Below, in pieces: positions 49,237 through 58,050 of a DNA stretch of 64,000 nucleotides. How positions within the stretch are numbered: the first letter of the stretch is position 1; the number at the start of each line of letters is the position of its first letter. Under the pieces are notes generated by a model. The model had not been told where the DNA came from, did not search any database, and was given only the letters and a program-made list of their open reading frames with translations. Made by a program: the position numbers and the translations under genes. This DNA is from Aurantimonas aggregata. GTDB lineage: Bacteria > Pseudomonadota > Alphaproteobacteria > Rhizobiales > Rhizobiaceae. Location of the stretch: the NCBI RefSeq assembly GCF_010500835.1, contig NZ_JAAAMJ010000012.1, forward strand, positions 59,405-123,404, read 5' to 3'.

Positions 49237-49839
49237 ATGCAGAACTTCATCGGCAAGACGATCGCAGCAGTGGCACTCCTGGCAGCAGCCCTCACGGCGG
49301 CGCCGGCAGCAGCGAACGACACCGCGATGCTCACCACCGGCAGCACGTCCCAGCCGGTCGGCCATTACGAATTTTGCAAGGCGTATCCCGACACCTGCCG
49401 GCGCAACGACGCCGTCGGCGTGGTCCGCCTCAGCCAGAACAGCTGGTCGAAGCTGGTCGAGGTCAACGCCGCCGTCAATAACGCCATCTTTGCCCGGACC
49501 GACCAGGACATGCATGGCGTCCCGGAACTGTGGTCGTACCCGACGGTCCAGGGCGACTGCGAGGATTTCGTCCTTCTCAAGCAGTACATGCTGGCCCGTG
49601 AAGGCATTCCCGCCTCGGCCCTCCTGATCACCGTCGTCCGCCAGCCGAACGGCGAAGGCCATGCGGTGCTCACCGTGAAGACCGACCAGGGCGATTACAT
49701 CCTGGACAATCTCGACGACCGGGTGCTGGCCTGGAGCGATACCGACTACCAGTTCCTGAAGCGCCAGTCCGAGCGCCACGCCGGCAAGTGGGTCGGCATC
49801 GCCGACGACCGCAACATGCTGGTCGGTAGCGTCCGCTAA
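49237..49839 (+). CDS. Bacterial transglutaminase-like cysteine proteinase (BTLCP, DUF920)
   Basis: A secreted protein with a papain-like catalytic triad. 200 residues: signal peptide 1-26 (cleavage after AAA), then the triad C108 (QGDCEDFVLLKQYML), H142 (GEGHAVLTV) and D157 (ILDNLDD). Proteins of this family (LapG relatives) sit in the periplasm; some cleave surface adhesins under c-di-GMP control. The tandem-PilZ gene is the next gene upstream, but no LapD-like partner is in view. A bidirectional terminator follows. Confidence 0.88.
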   Translation: MQNFIGKTIAAVALLAAALTAAPAAANDTAMLTTGSTSQPVGHYEFCKAYPDTCRRNDAVGVVRLSQNSWSKLVEVNAAVNNAIFARTDQDMHGVPELWSYPTVQGDCEDFVLLKQYMLAREGIPASALLITVVRQPNGEGHAVLTVKTDQGDYILDNLDDRVLAWSDTDYQFLKRQSERHAGKWVGIADDRNMLVGSVR

Positions 49840-49880
49840 CTCTCCTCCGCAGGCGGCCTTCCCCGGGGCCGCCTGCCCCT

Positions 49881-49926
49881 AACGAAAACGAGCCGTGCAC
49901 CGAAAGGCACACGGCTCGTTTTCGTT
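49881..49926. terminator. Bidirectional terminator between BTLCP and DUF3126 genes
   Basis: A 17-bp perfect stem AACGAAAACGAGCCGTG with its complement (49881-49897 with 49910-49926) and an inner CC-GAAA-GG loop. The stem itself ends in A-rich and T-rich arms (GTTTTCGTTT), so it can stop transcription from either side between the two convergent genes. Confidence 0.88.
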
Positions 49927-49974
49927 TGTCGGTCTAGGAAGCTGCCAGCGACAGGGTCGCTTCGGCAGACGCGC

Positions 49975-50184
49975 CTATTCCAGGTCGATATCGAGGATCG
50001 TCATGGTGAAGTGGTAGGACAACTCGTCCTCGTCCGTATCCTTGGCGAGAAGTCCGACGAACTCCTTGTTCAGATAGACCTCGGCCGAGTCGGATTTGCG
50101 GGCCAGCGGACGGATCTCGAGGTCCGCTGCCTTGAAGCTCTTCCTGAGATAGGCCTCGACCTTGCGGATTTCGTCAGGCTTCAC
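49975..50184 (-). CDS. DUF3126 family protein
   Basis: A small alphaproteobacterial protein of unknown role. The start is read as GTG at 50182-50184 because AGGAG lies 6 bases upstream and homologues begin MxxDEIxKVExYLRKxF; this gives 69 residues (a GTG five codons upstream is possible). The conserved SAEVYLNKEFVGLLAKDTDEDE segment and the ILDIDLE C-terminus are typical. It lies downstream of cysE on the same strand, which is a recurrent pairing in Hyphomicrobiales. Confidence 0.85.
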   Translation of the reverse strand: MKPDEIRKVEAYLRKSFKAADLEIRPLARKSDSAEVYLNKEFVGLLAKDTDEDELSYHFTMTILDIDLE

Positions 50185-50256
50185 GGGGTTCTCCTGCACG
50201 TGTTCGGGAGCCCTTAAGCTAGGCCATGGCTGACGAAATCAATCCTTAGACCTGCA

Positions 50257-51096
50257 TCAATCGCCGCGTTCGAGTCTCTGGTCCATGGCGCGGGCGGGTT
50301 CGTGGCAGTCGCCCGGCGTGCCGATGATCTTGGCCGGCACGCCCGCGACCGTCGTGTGAGGCGGGACGGCCTTGAGCACCACCGAGCCCGCCGCAATCTT
50401 CGAGCACTCGCCGATCTCGATGTTCCCGAGAATTTTCGCCCCAGCGCCGATCAGCACGCCGCGACCGATCTTCGGATGCCGGTCGCCAAACTCCTTGCCG
50501 GTCCCGCCGAGCGTGACGTTCTGCAGGATCGACACGTCGTCGCCGATTGCGGCGGTGAAGCCGACGACGAGGCCTGTCGCGTGGTCGAGGAAAATACCCC
50601 GTCCCATGCGCGATGCCGGGTGGATGTCGGTCTGGAACACCGCCGAGGAGCGCGCCTGCAGATAGAGGGCGAAGTCGCGGCGCCCCTCGCTCCACAGCCA
50701 GTGCGCCAAGCGGTGCGTCTGGATCGCGTGGAAGCCTTTGAAATAGAGCAGCGGCTCGATGTAGCGCTCACAGGCCGGATCGCGGTCGAACACAGCTTGG
50801 ATGTCGCTGCGCAGCGTCTCGCTGAAGCTGCCTTCCGAGTTCAACAGATCGTTATAAGCCTGGGCGATCAGGACCGCCGGCACGTCCGGATGGTCGAGCC
50901 GCTGCGACACGCGGTGGATGAGCGCCGTTTCCAGGCTTGGCTGGTTGAGGATCGTCGCGTGAATGAAGCCGGCAAGCACCGGCTCCCGCGCCACCACGCC
51001 TTCCGCCTCACGACGGACCTGCGCCCAGATCGGATCGACCGGGTGCAGTTTCTCTTGGGCCTGCTTCTCTTGGGCCTGCGAAATTCGGATGTTCAT
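50257..51096 (-). CDS. cysE: Serine O-acetyltransferase
   Basis: Makes O-acetylserine for cysteine synthesis. The start is the ATG at 51094-51096 with GGGAG 7 bases upstream, giving 279 residues. The N-terminal helical domain (about 20-150) is followed by a left-handed beta-helix of hexapeptide repeats (DIHPASRMGRGIFLDHATGL, then GDDVSILQNVTLGGTGKEFG with the active-site region). The N-terminus has a QAQEK duplication from a 15-base tandem repeat. It precedes the DUF3126 gene. Confidence 0.95.
   Translation of the reverse strand: MNIRISQAQEKQAQEKLHPVDPIWAQVRREAEGVVAREPVLAGFIHATILNQPSLETALIHRVSQRLDHPDVPAVLIAQAYNDLLNSEGSFSETLRSDIQAVFDRDPACERYIEPLLYFKGFHAIQTHRLAHWLWSEGRRDFALYLQARSSAVFQTDIHPASRMGRGIFLDHATGLVVGFTAAIGDDVSILQNVTLGGTGKEFGDRHPKIGRGVLIGAGAKILGNIEIGECSKIAAGSVVLKAVPPHTTVAGVPAKIIGTPGDCHEPARAMDQRLERGD
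51050..51079 (-). repeat. 15-base tandem duplication in cysE
   Basis: Two perfect copies of a 15-base unit encode a doubled AQEK(Q) stretch at the N-terminus of CysE. A recent slippage event in a tolerant region is likely, and the frame is kept. Confidence 0.8.
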
Positions 51097-51255
51097 CGCG
51101 CTCTCCCGAACGGGCATCGTCACGCATCGAGGATGCGTCTCTAGAATAGGACTGTCGGCGGCCGAGTAAAAGATGCCGTCGCTCGATGACCGCTGGCGAT
51201 CTCGTCCATGGCTTGCCGTTGGGCGTCACCAGCGTCTTTCCCCCGCCAGAGGCGC

Positions 51256-52014
51256 TCAGTCGCCTTCGCAAAGGAAGCGGACGACTTCGTCCTTGAAGGT
51301 GCGGTCGCCGACGGCCAGCATGTGGTCGCGGCCGGCAATGTCGAACGCGCGGGCATTCGGCATCAGTGCGGCAAGCTCATCGGCCGAGCCAGCAAGATCG
51401 TCGCGCGTGCCGACGCCGATCAAGGTCGGCTGGGCGATCCGGCCGACATCGGCCGGCGTCAGTTCCTCCCGCGCGGCGGAAATGCAGGCGGCAAGCGCCG
51501 CGCGGTCGCTCTTTGTCCTGTCGGCGAAGGCCCGGAACATCTGGCCCCGTTCGTCAGAAACATCGTCCAGCGAGGGCGCCAGCAGCGCGTCGGCAATCGT
51601 GTCCCAGTTCCCCACGCCCTTGACGAGCCCGATACCGAGACCACCGAAGACGATGCGCGAGAAGCGCTCGGGCGCCGCGAGCGCGGCGAAGGCCGCGACC
51701 CTTGCGCCCATCGAATAGCCGAACACGGCGGAACGCCCGATTTCGAGATGATCGAGCAGCGCCGCGGCGTCGCCCGCCATCCTCGCGGGACGATAGGCCT
51801 GCGGATCAGTGGGCTTGGCACTGTTGCCATGGGCCCGATGGTCGAAGGCGACGACGCGGAACCCGGCATCCGCGAGTTTCACCACCCAGCCGGGGTCGAT
51901 CCAGTTGACGCGCATCGACGAGGCGAAGCCATGCATGAGCAGGACGCTCTCGCCGTCCGGATTGCCTTCGTCGATATAGGCGAGTTCCAGACCGTCGCTG
52001 GTGAAGTGGTCCAT
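51256..52014 (-). CDS. Alpha/beta-fold hydrolase
   Basis: A soluble alpha/beta hydrolase, 252 residues from the ATG at 52012-52014 (the longer frame upstream has no homology). Oxyanion HG at LLMHGFASS (27-29), nucleophile elbow FGYSMGARV (S101), acid Asp in GTRDDLAG and catalytic His in GRDHMLAVGD near the C-terminus, so the full triad is present. No signal peptide. The substrate cannot be told. It is divergent from the zf-CHCC gene. Confidence 0.88.
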   Translation of the reverse strand: MDHFTSDGLELAYIDEGNPDGESVLLMHGFASSMRVNWIDPGWVVKLADAGFRVVAFDHRAHGNSAKPTDPQAYRPARMAGDAAALLDHLEIGRSAVFGYSMGARVAAFAALAAPERFSRIVFGGLGIGLVKGVGNWDTIADALLAPSLDDVSDERGQMFRAFADRTKSDRAALAACISAAREELTPADVGRIAQPTLIGVGTRDDLAGSADELAALMPNARAFDIAGRDHMLAVGDRTFKDEVVRFLCEGD

Positions 52015-52153
52015 ACTGGCGTCCTGTCCTGCCCCGCGGATGATCGTTCCGCCCCCGATTAATGGCCCGGCGGCGCCCGCGCCACCCCTGTTCAATCCGG
52101 GTCGCCGCCAGTATGGTCCGCCGCGTTGCCAATCAGAGCCAAGGTCTATCGCG

Positions 52154-52399
52154 ATGGCCGGACACCGGATTCCGCATTTCCAGAACGACGTCGGCGCCGA
52201 CATGATCGAGATCGGCGTGACGGAATTCATGTGCTGCGGCGCCACGCCGCCTTACGACCATCCGCATGTGTATCTCGACATGGGCGACGAGCGGGAGATC
52301 GTCTGCGGCTACTGCTCGACGCTCTATCGCTACGACGGGACGCTGACGCCGGAAGAAACCCGGCCCGTCGGCTGCCGGCTCGTCGAAGTGGCTGCGTAA
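52154..52399 (+). CDS. zf-CHCC zinc-finger protein (NDUFS6-like)
   Basis: A small zinc-binding protein of the family that includes the NDUFS6 accessory subunit of complex I in mitochondria and alphaproteobacteria. 81 residues from the ATG at 52154. Zinc ligands are visible as C46-type Cys in MCCGATPPYDHPHVYLDMG (Cys and His) and CGYCSTLYRY (the CxxC). The gene is followed at once by the FAD monooxygenase frame, with which it may be co-transcribed. Confidence 0.88.
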   Translation: MAGHRIPHFQNDVGADMIEIGVTEFMCCGATPPYDHPHVYLDMGDEREIVCGYCSTLYRYDGTLTPEETRPVGCRLVEVAA

Positions 52400-52403
52400 G
52401 CCC

Positions 52404-53561
52404 CTGCCCGCCATTCCTGCCGAAGCGGACATCGTCATTGTCGGTGCGGGCATTGCCGGGCTGACGCTGGCGCTGGAACTGGCACGCCGCGGCATCGGCT
52501 CGACGATCCTCGAACGCGCACCCCGGCTGGAAGAGATCGGCGCGGGACTGCAGCTTTCACCCAACGCGTTGCGGGTGCTCTGGCGGCTGGGCCTCGGCGA
52601 TGCGCTCAATGCGGTCGGCACCAGCGCTTCCTCGGTCACACTGCGCGACGCCAGGAGCGGCCGGCAGATTGCCGAGGTGCCGGTCAGCGCCGACGACGGT
52701 ACGCCCTATCTCGCGCTGCATCGCGCCGACCTGCAGGGTGCGCTCCTAACCAGGGTACTACAGGATGATCGGGTTGCGCTGGAGCTCGGCTCGGCGGTTT
52801 CCGCCATGTCGCTGGATGGGAATCGTCTGCAACTCCGGGTAAACGGCAAGACCGGCAATCGGGATGTCCCTGCCAGCATGGTCGTCGGCGCCGACGGCGT
52901 CCGCTCGACGATTGCTGCCCAGCTCGGGCTTGATGCTCCGGCTCCGGCCACGGCGGTCGCCTGGCGGGCGACCCTGCATAACAAGCCGACTACTGGCAGT
53001 TCTGCGGTCGAAGCATGGCTCGGGCCGCGGCGCCACGCCGTCGCCTATCCGATTTCGAGCGGCCGCCAGACCAATCTCGTGCTCATCGAGCCGGCGTCCG
53101 ATGCCGGGGATGCCGGCGGGCTCGCCAGGCGCTTCGCCGGCTGGGACGATCGCCTGGTTCCGATGATCGCCGCGGCGGGTCGTTTTACGGCTTGGCCGCT
53201 GCAGACCGTGACCGCCGACCGTGTCTGGCACCACCGCAACGACCGCGTGGTGCTGATCGGCGATGCCGCGCACGCCATGCCGCCTTATGCGGCGCAGGGC
53301 GCAGGCATGGCGATCGAGGATGCGGCCGCCTTGGCGGCCGCACTGGCCGAGACGCCGGACCGCCACGCTGCCCTGAAGCGATACGAATTGGAACGGCGCC
53401 CACGGATTGACCGGCTTCGGCGCCGGGTCGCCTTCCACCAGTTCGTCTACCATCTGCCGCGACCGTTCAGCCTCGGCCGGAATGCCGTGCTGGCGCTGCG
53501 CAAGCCGGCCCGGCTGCGACAGGATCTTGCCTGGCTCTACGATTGGCATCCGCCCGGGTAG
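52404..53561 (+). CDS. FAD-dependent monooxygenase (salicylate hydroxylase/UbiH type), start codon unclear
   Basis: A class A flavoprotein hydroxylase. The Rossmann motif GAGIAGL is encoded from about 52443, the DG motif is VVGADGVRS, and the second FAD motif is VLIGDAAHAMPPYAAQGAGMA. The protein ends in ALRKPARLRQDLAW. There is no ATG, GTG or TTG in frame between the zf-CHCC stop and the Rossmann motif; the first ATG (52569) would delete the FAD-binding strand. I place the start at CTG 52404 (385 residues), a guess; CTG 52392 or translational coupling to the upstream gene are alternatives. The substrate is not evident. Confidence 0.75.
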   Translation: MPAIPAEADIVIVGAGIAGLTLALELARRGIGSTILERAPRLEEIGAGLQLSPNALRVLWRLGLGDALNAVGTSASSVTLRDARSGRQIAEVPVSADDGTPYLALHRADLQGALLTRVLQDDRVALELGSAVSAMSLDGNRLQLRVNGKTGNRDVPASMVVGADGVRSTIAAQLGLDAPAPATAVAWRATLHNKPTTGSSAVEAWLGPRRHAVAYPISSGRQTNLVLIEPASDAGDAGGLARRFAGWDDRLVPMIAAAGRFTAWPLQTVTADRVWHHRNDRVVLIGDAAHAMPPYAAQGAGMAIEDAAALAAALAETPDRHAALKRYELERRPRIDRLRRRVAFHQFVYHLPRPFSLGRNAVLALRKPARLRQDLAWLYDWHPPG

Positions 53562-53783
53562 TGGCAAGCAGTGCCGGGCCGGAACGTCGAGCCCGGCGCA
53601 AGCGTTCACAACCCACCGGGACTTCGACCGCCGCCCGGACGCCGTGTCCTGACTGGTGGCGGTTCAGGATCGGTTCATCGGACGGCATGGTACATGCCTG
53701 GCATCAGGCCCGGTTCGCCCGCGCGGCAAGTGCCAAGCGGCTGCGGCCCGGACCGCAAGGGAGAGATCAACAAGGTGAAGAAC

Positions 53784-55832
53784 ATGCCGAATTTGAAACG
53801 TACAGGCCGTTTCGTGGGCGTTGCGGCACTGGCCGCATCGACGGCCCTCAGCGGCCCGCTGGCGGCCTACGCGCAGGACGCTGCTCCCTACCGTTTGGCA
53901 CAGGCCGAGGACCCCGCAGCCGTCATCGTTCCCGATGTCGCCGAGCCGGAAGCGGCGGTCGTCGAGGAGCCGGCACCGGCCCCCGAGCCCGAGGCACCCG
54001 CGGTAGAAGAGCCGGCGCCCGCGCCGGAAGCCGCCCCGGCAGAAGAGCCCGCCCCCGAGCCGGCACCGGAGCCGGACGTGCCGGCCGAGGTACCTGCGGT
54101 GGAAGAGCCGCCCGTCGAGGAGCCCGCAGCCGAAGCGACGCCCGTCGAGGAACCTGCGGCGGAAGCGCCGGTAGCGGAACCAGCAGTCGAAGCGCCTGTC
54201 GAGGAGCCCGCCGCGGAGGCCGCGCCGGTAGAGGAGCCCGCAGCCCCGGCCGAGGAGCCGGCGGCCGAAGCTGCGCCGGAACCTGCCCCCGAGCCTGAAG
54301 CTGCGCCGGCTGCCGAAGCCCCGCCTGCGCAAGAAGCGCCGGTCGCCGAGGAAGCCCCGGCTACGGCACCGGCCGAGCCGGCACCGGCAGCCGAAGAGGC
54401 TGCCCCGGCAGAGGCTGCGCCAGCAGCTGCACCGGAGACACTGGAGGCTCCCGCCGAGGCGCCGGAGAGCGAGCCGGCTCCGGCAACTGACGGCGCGGCG
54501 CCAACGGAGGCTGCCCCGGCAGAGCTGGCACCCGAGGGTGCCGCCCCCGCGGAAGCCGTCCCTGCAACGCCGGAAGCAGCGGCACCTGCCGAGGCCCCCG
54601 CGACTCCTGCTGACGCGGCTGCACCGGCTGCCGCCGAGGCCGCAGCACCGATCGCTCCGCCGCCCGCGCCGCAGGCCGCCGAGCCGGTGTCCGTCGAAAT
54701 CCAGAACGAGCCGGTGCCGGAAGGCGGCGTGAGCCAGAGCGACGCGCGCGTCCAGCAGCTGGCCGAGCCCGTGGAGGTTCGTTCCGCGCGGAGCGAGCCG
54801 GGCGAGCGTATCGAGGCGCCCGCCGGATCGACGTCGATCAACAACAGCTCCGTCACCAACAACACCGTCGTCAACAATACGACGACCAACACGAACAACA
54901 CCGTCGTCCAGCAGCAGGCGCCGCTGCCGCCTGGTGCCGAAGTGGTGGAACGTGTCGGCGGCCGTGACATCCTGTCGATCGTCGGCGCGGGCGTTGCCGG
55001 CGCCGTCGTCGGCGGCGCGGCCGGCTACTTCATCCGCGGCAACGATGATGACCGAATCGCCGTCGACTCGCAGGAGCGCTATTACGAGCGCCTGCCGCGC
55101 GAGCGGACCCGCGAGACGGTGGTGCGTGACAATGGCGTGCAGATCGTCACGATCACCAATCGCTACGGCGACGTGATCCAGCGCTCGCGCGTCATGCCCG
55201 ACGGCCGGGAAGACGTGCTGTTCTACGACCCATACGAACGCAACTACGACGACGGTGACTATTACGAGGATCCGGCTGCCGGTCTCGATCCCATCGACCT
55301 GCTCATCCCGATGGACGAATACATCGTCGACCCGCGCGAGCCGGACGAGGATCTCTACTATCGCACGATCGTCGCCCCGCCGGTGGAGACGGTGGAGCGG
55401 ATCTATTCGGTCGACGAGGTGCGTCGCTCGGAACGGATCCGTGACAAGGTGCGTCGGATCGATCTCAGCACGATCAACTTTGCCTTCGGCTCCGACGCCA
55501 TTCCGCAGGAACAGGTACCCAACCTGCAGGCGCTGGCCGATGCGATCGCTCGGGTGATCGAACAGAACCCGGCCGAGACCTTCCTCATCGAAGGTCACAC
55601 GGACGCGGTCGGCAGCGACCTCGCCAATCTCGCGCTATCGGATCGCCGGGCCGCGGGCGTCGCCACGGCCCTCACCGACTATTTCGACGTGCCGCCGGAA
55701 AACCTCGTCACCCAGGGTTATGGCGAGCAGTATCTGAAGGTCGACACCGAGAGCGAAAACGCCGAAAACCGGCGCGTGACCGTCCGGCGCATCACGCCGC
55801 TGGTCAAGCCGGTGGAGAGCGCTGCGCGCTAG
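53784..55832 (+). CDS. OmpA-family protein with long Pro/Ala/Glu-rich spacer
   Basis: Outer-membrane/peptidoglycan-linked protein, 682 residues from the ATG at 53784 (a GTG at 53775 is possible). Layout: signal peptide 1-30 (cut AYA|QD); a huge low-complexity Pro/Ala/Glu region (about 44-325) of repeated EEPAxEAxPV units; an Asn/Thr-rich patch (about 350-378, SINNSSVTNN...); a glycine-zipper hydrophobic segment (VGAGVAGAVVGGAAGYF, about 400-416); and a C-terminal OmpA peptidoglycan-binding domain (about 560-670) with FLIEGHTDAVGSDLANLALS and the NRRV end. The acidic spacer could bridge the periplasm. It ends at a strong terminator. Confidence 0.9.
   Translation: MPNLKRTGRFVGVAALAASTALSGPLAAYAQDAAPYRLAQAEDPAAVIVPDVAEPEAAVVEEPAPAPEPEAPAVEEPAPAPEAAPAEEPAPEPAPEPDVPAEVPAVEEPPVEEPAAEATPVEEPAAEAPVAEPAVEAPVEEPAAEAAPVEEPAAPAEEPAAEAAPEPAPEPEAAPAAEAPPAQEAPVAEEAPATAPAEPAPAAEEAAPAEAAPAAAPETLEAPAEAPESEPAPATDGAAPTEAAPAELAPEGAAPAEAVPATPEAAAPAEAPATPADAAAPAAAEAAAPIAPPPAPQAAEPVSVEIQNEPVPEGGVSQSDARVQQLAEPVEVRSARSEPGERIEAPAGSTSINNSSVTNNTVVNNTTTNTNNTVVQQQAPLPPGAEVVERVGGRDILSIVGAGVAGAVVGGAAGYFIRGNDDDRIAVDSQERYYERLPRERTRETVVRDNGVQIVTITNRYGDVIQRSRVMPDGREDVLFYDPYERNYDDGDYYEDPAAGLDPIDLLIPMDEYIVDPREPDEDLYYRTIVAPPVETVERIYSVDEVRRSERIRDKVRRIDLSTINFAFGSDAIPQEQVPNLQALADAIARVIEQNPAETFLIEGHTDAVGSDLANLALSDRRAAGVATALTDYFDVPPENLVTQGYGEQYLKVDTESENAENRRVTVRRITPLVKPVESAAR
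53900..54670 (+). repeat. Degenerate Pro/Ala/Glu codon repeats
   Basis: Within the OmpA-family gene, short imperfect units such as GAGGAGCCCGC and GAAGCC..GCCCCG recur for about 770 bases and code for EEPA, EAAP and APEP units. The array reads in one frame without stops. Such arrays change length easily by slippage. Confidence 0.75.
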
Positions 55833-55860
55833 CGGACCGACCCGACATAGCGGAACAAAG

Positions 55861-55894
55861 AACGGCGGCTCTTGGAGCCGCCGTTTTTCGTTTT
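55861..55894 (+). terminator. Terminator of the OmpA-family gene
   Basis: Perfect 11-bp stem (55861-55871 with 55875-55885), loop TTG, followed by TTTCGTTTT. It lies 28 bases past the stop codon. A strong Rho-independent terminator for plus-strand transcripts; the AI-2E gene converges from the other side. Confidence 0.88.
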
Positions 55895-55951
55895 GGCATC
55901 TGCGAATGACTACCGCTGCACCGTTGTGCTGAAGTCCCACGCCTCCAGCAG

Positions 55952-57139
55952 TCAGTCGTCATCGTCGTCGGAGGTGGACGCCTTGCTCTCGACCGACAGG
56001 AAGTCGCCCAAGGGCCCGAGCGGCTCGATATAACTGGCGAAGACCTTGATCGCCACCATCACCGGCACGGCCAGGAACATGCCGACGACGCCCCAGATCC
56101 AGCCCCAGAAAGCGACGGCGAGGAAAATCGCGGCAGCGTTCATCTCGAGACGACGTCCGACGACCAGCGGGGTCACGAACTGACCCTCGAGTGTCGTGCA
56201 GGCGAGGTAGAGCAGCACCGGCGCCAGCGCTGCGCCGAGATTGCCGAACTCGGCCAGCGCAATCACCCCGACGAGCGCGATGCCGAGCAGCGAACCGATA
56301 TAGGGAATGAAGTTGAGGAGCGTGGCAAGCGCGCCGAAAATCACCGGCGTCGGCATCCCAACCCACCAGAGCGACGTGCCGACCGCAATGCCGAGGCCGA
56401 TGTTGATCATCGTAATGGTGAAGAGATACCGCGACAGCTCGCGTTCGATGTCGTGAGCGATGTGGAGCGCACGTTTCTTGTCCGACAGCGTCGGCATCGA
56501 TTTGATGAGCTTCTGATAGAACAGGTCGCCGGACGCGAGCAGGAAGAACAGGAAGACCAGCGCGAATGCGATGGAAGCGCCGACCTGCGGAAGAGCCGTC
56601 GTCGCGCTGTCGAGCAAATCGGGATTCCTTACGACCACTTCCTGTGGCTCTTCCTCCTCGGCCGTATCCGGGGTCTGCTCTTCGACGGTGGTCTCTGCCT
56701 GCTGCTGCGCCGACCGCAGGCGGTCGATGCGTTCCTGAACGGAGCGCATCTGCGCATCAACCGCCTCGACGTAACGGGGCGCGTCGCCGACGATCTTGGT
56801 GATCGGATCGCTCAACATGTAGAAGCCGGAGATCAGCGTCGCCAGCGTGCCGATGACCAGCACGAAAGCGGACACCGGTTCCCATATCTTCAGTCGCCGG
56901 CGCAGGAACCGCACCACCGGGCTCAACACCAGCGCGAACAGCAGCGCGATGATTACCGGCAGCACGAAACTCGCTGCGAAATACAGCGCGCCGAACAACA
57001 TGATGAAGAAGATGCCGATGATGGCCCAACGCGGGCCGCCCTGCGAGGTCGGCGGCGTGACCAGTCCTATCGTCGGAGAGTTCGTCGTCGTGCGCTGCTC
57101 AACCCGACTCTCGCTGCTACGTTCGGACAATGCGGTCAA
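55952..57139 (-). CDS. AI-2E family transporter (putative permease)
   Basis: A polytopic inner-membrane protein of the AI-2E/PerM family. 395 residues read from a TTG at 57137-57139; no ATG or GTG is available before the first membrane segment, so the start is uncertain. About seven to eight membrane segments are seen, with a charged loop in the middle (about 130-175, EEEEPQEVV). The family signature LLNFIPYIGSLLGIA (about 270-284) and LEGQFVTPLVVGRRLEMN are intact. The C-terminus is a DDDDD tail. The substrate is not known. Confidence 0.85.
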   Translation of the reverse strand: MTALSERSSESRVEQRTTTNSPTIGLVTPPTSQGGPRWAIIGIFFIMLFGALYFAASFVLPVIIALLFALVLSPVVRFLRRRLKIWEPVSAFVLVIGTLATLISGFYMLSDPITKIVGDAPRYVEAVDAQMRSVQERIDRLRSAQQQAETTVEEQTPDTAEEEEPQEVVVRNPDLLDSATTALPQVGASIAFALVFLFFLLASGDLFYQKLIKSMPTLSDKKRALHIAHDIERELSRYLFTITMINIGLGIAVGTSLWWVGMPTPVIFGALATLLNFIPYIGSLLGIALVGVIALAEFGNLGAALAPVLLYLACTTLEGQFVTPLVVGRRLEMNAAAIFLAVAFWGWIWGVVGMFLAVPVMVAIKVFASYIEPLGPLGDFLSVESKASTSDDDDD

Positions 57140-57215
57140 TCCTAAGGAGGAACCCGCACAACGGCCGCGTGATGGGTAAGTTCCGGCCGCTCCCGCCGTA
57201 CGAAGCGGTATCGTC

Positions 57216-57243
57216 GGCGGGGCTGCCGGACAGCTTCCCCGCC
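57216..57243 (-). terminator. Hairpin downstream of aapP
   Basis: Stem GGCGGGG/CCCCGCC (57216-57222 with 57237-57243) with an inner CTG/CAG pair. It lies 8 bases beyond the aapP stop on the minus strand. A T-run is missing, so it may be a weak or Rho-assisted end of the aap operon. Confidence 0.45.
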
Positions 57244-57250
57244 GCTTCGT

Positions 57251-58039
57251 TCAGTGCAGGATCTGCGAGAGGAAGAGCTTCGTGCGCTCGTGCTGCGGGT
57301 TGGTGAAGAAGGCCTCCGGCTCGTTCTCTTCGACGATCTGCCCGGCGTCCATGAAGATGACGCGGTTGGCCACCTGGCGGGCGAATCCCATCTCGTGGGT
57401 GACACACAGCATCGTCATGCCCTCCTCCGCGAGACCGACCATCACGTCGAGCACTTCCTTGATCATCTCCGGGTCGAGCGCCGAGGTCGGCTCGTCGAAC
57501 AGCATGATCTTCGGGCTCATGCAGAGCGAGCGGGCGATGGCGACGCGCTGCTGCTGGCCGCCCGAAAGCTGGCCAGGGTATTTGTGCGCCTGCTCGGGAA
57601 TCTTGACGCGCTCGAGATAGTGCATCGCCACCTCCTCGGCCTTGGCCTTGGGCATCTTGCGCACCCAGATGGGCGCCAGCGAACAGTTCTCGAGAATGGT
57701 CAGATGCGGGAACAGGTTGAAGTGCTGGAACACCATGCCCACCTCGCGCCGGACCTCGTCGATCTTCTTCAGATCGTTGGTCAGCTCGATGTTATCGACG
57801 ACGATGCGGCCCTTCTGGTGCTCTTCCAGCCGGTTGATGCAGCGGATCATCGTCGACTTGCCGGAGCCGGACGGGCCGCAGATGACGATCCGCTCGCCGC
57901 GACGGACGGTGAGGTTGATGTCCCGCAGGACGTGGAATTCCCCAAACCACTTGTTCACGGCGAGCAGTTCGACGGCGATCTCGTCGGACATGTTTCCCGA
58001 CAGGCGTGCGCGCGGCTGGATTTCGGTATCGACGGTCAT
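57251..58039 (-). CDS. aapP: General L-amino-acid ABC transporter, ATP-binding protein
   Basis: ATPase of the Aap importer. The start is the ATG of [13 protein letters not shown] at 58037-58039, giving 262 residues. Walker A is GPSGSGKS (55-62), Q-loop is QHFNLF, signature is LSGGQQQ (158-164), Walker B is MLFDEP (179-184) and the switch His is in VTHEMGFA. All catalytic residues are intact. Last gene of aapJQMP, 11 bases after aapM. Confidence 0.96.
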   Translation of the reverse strand: MTVDTEIQPRARLSGNMSDEIAVELLAVNKWFGEFHVLRDINLTVRRGERIVICGPSGSGKSTMIRCINRLEEHQKGRIVVDNIELTNDLKKIDEVRREVGMVFQHFNLFPHLTILENCSLAPIWVRKMPKAKAEEVAMHYLERVKIPEQAHKYPGQLSGGQQQRVAIARSLCMSPKIMLFDEPTSALDPEMIKEVLDVMVGLAEEGMTMLCVTHEMGFARQVANRVIFMDAGQIVEENEPEAFFTNPQHERTKLFLSQILH

Positions 58040-58050
58040 GATCAGGTCCT

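Noticed and set aside
53664..55598. A 644-codon minus-strand frame opposite the OmpA gene, rich in Gly, Arg and Cys
   Set aside because: It arises from the complement of the Pro/Ala/Glu repeats. It has no start signal and no recognisable domain.
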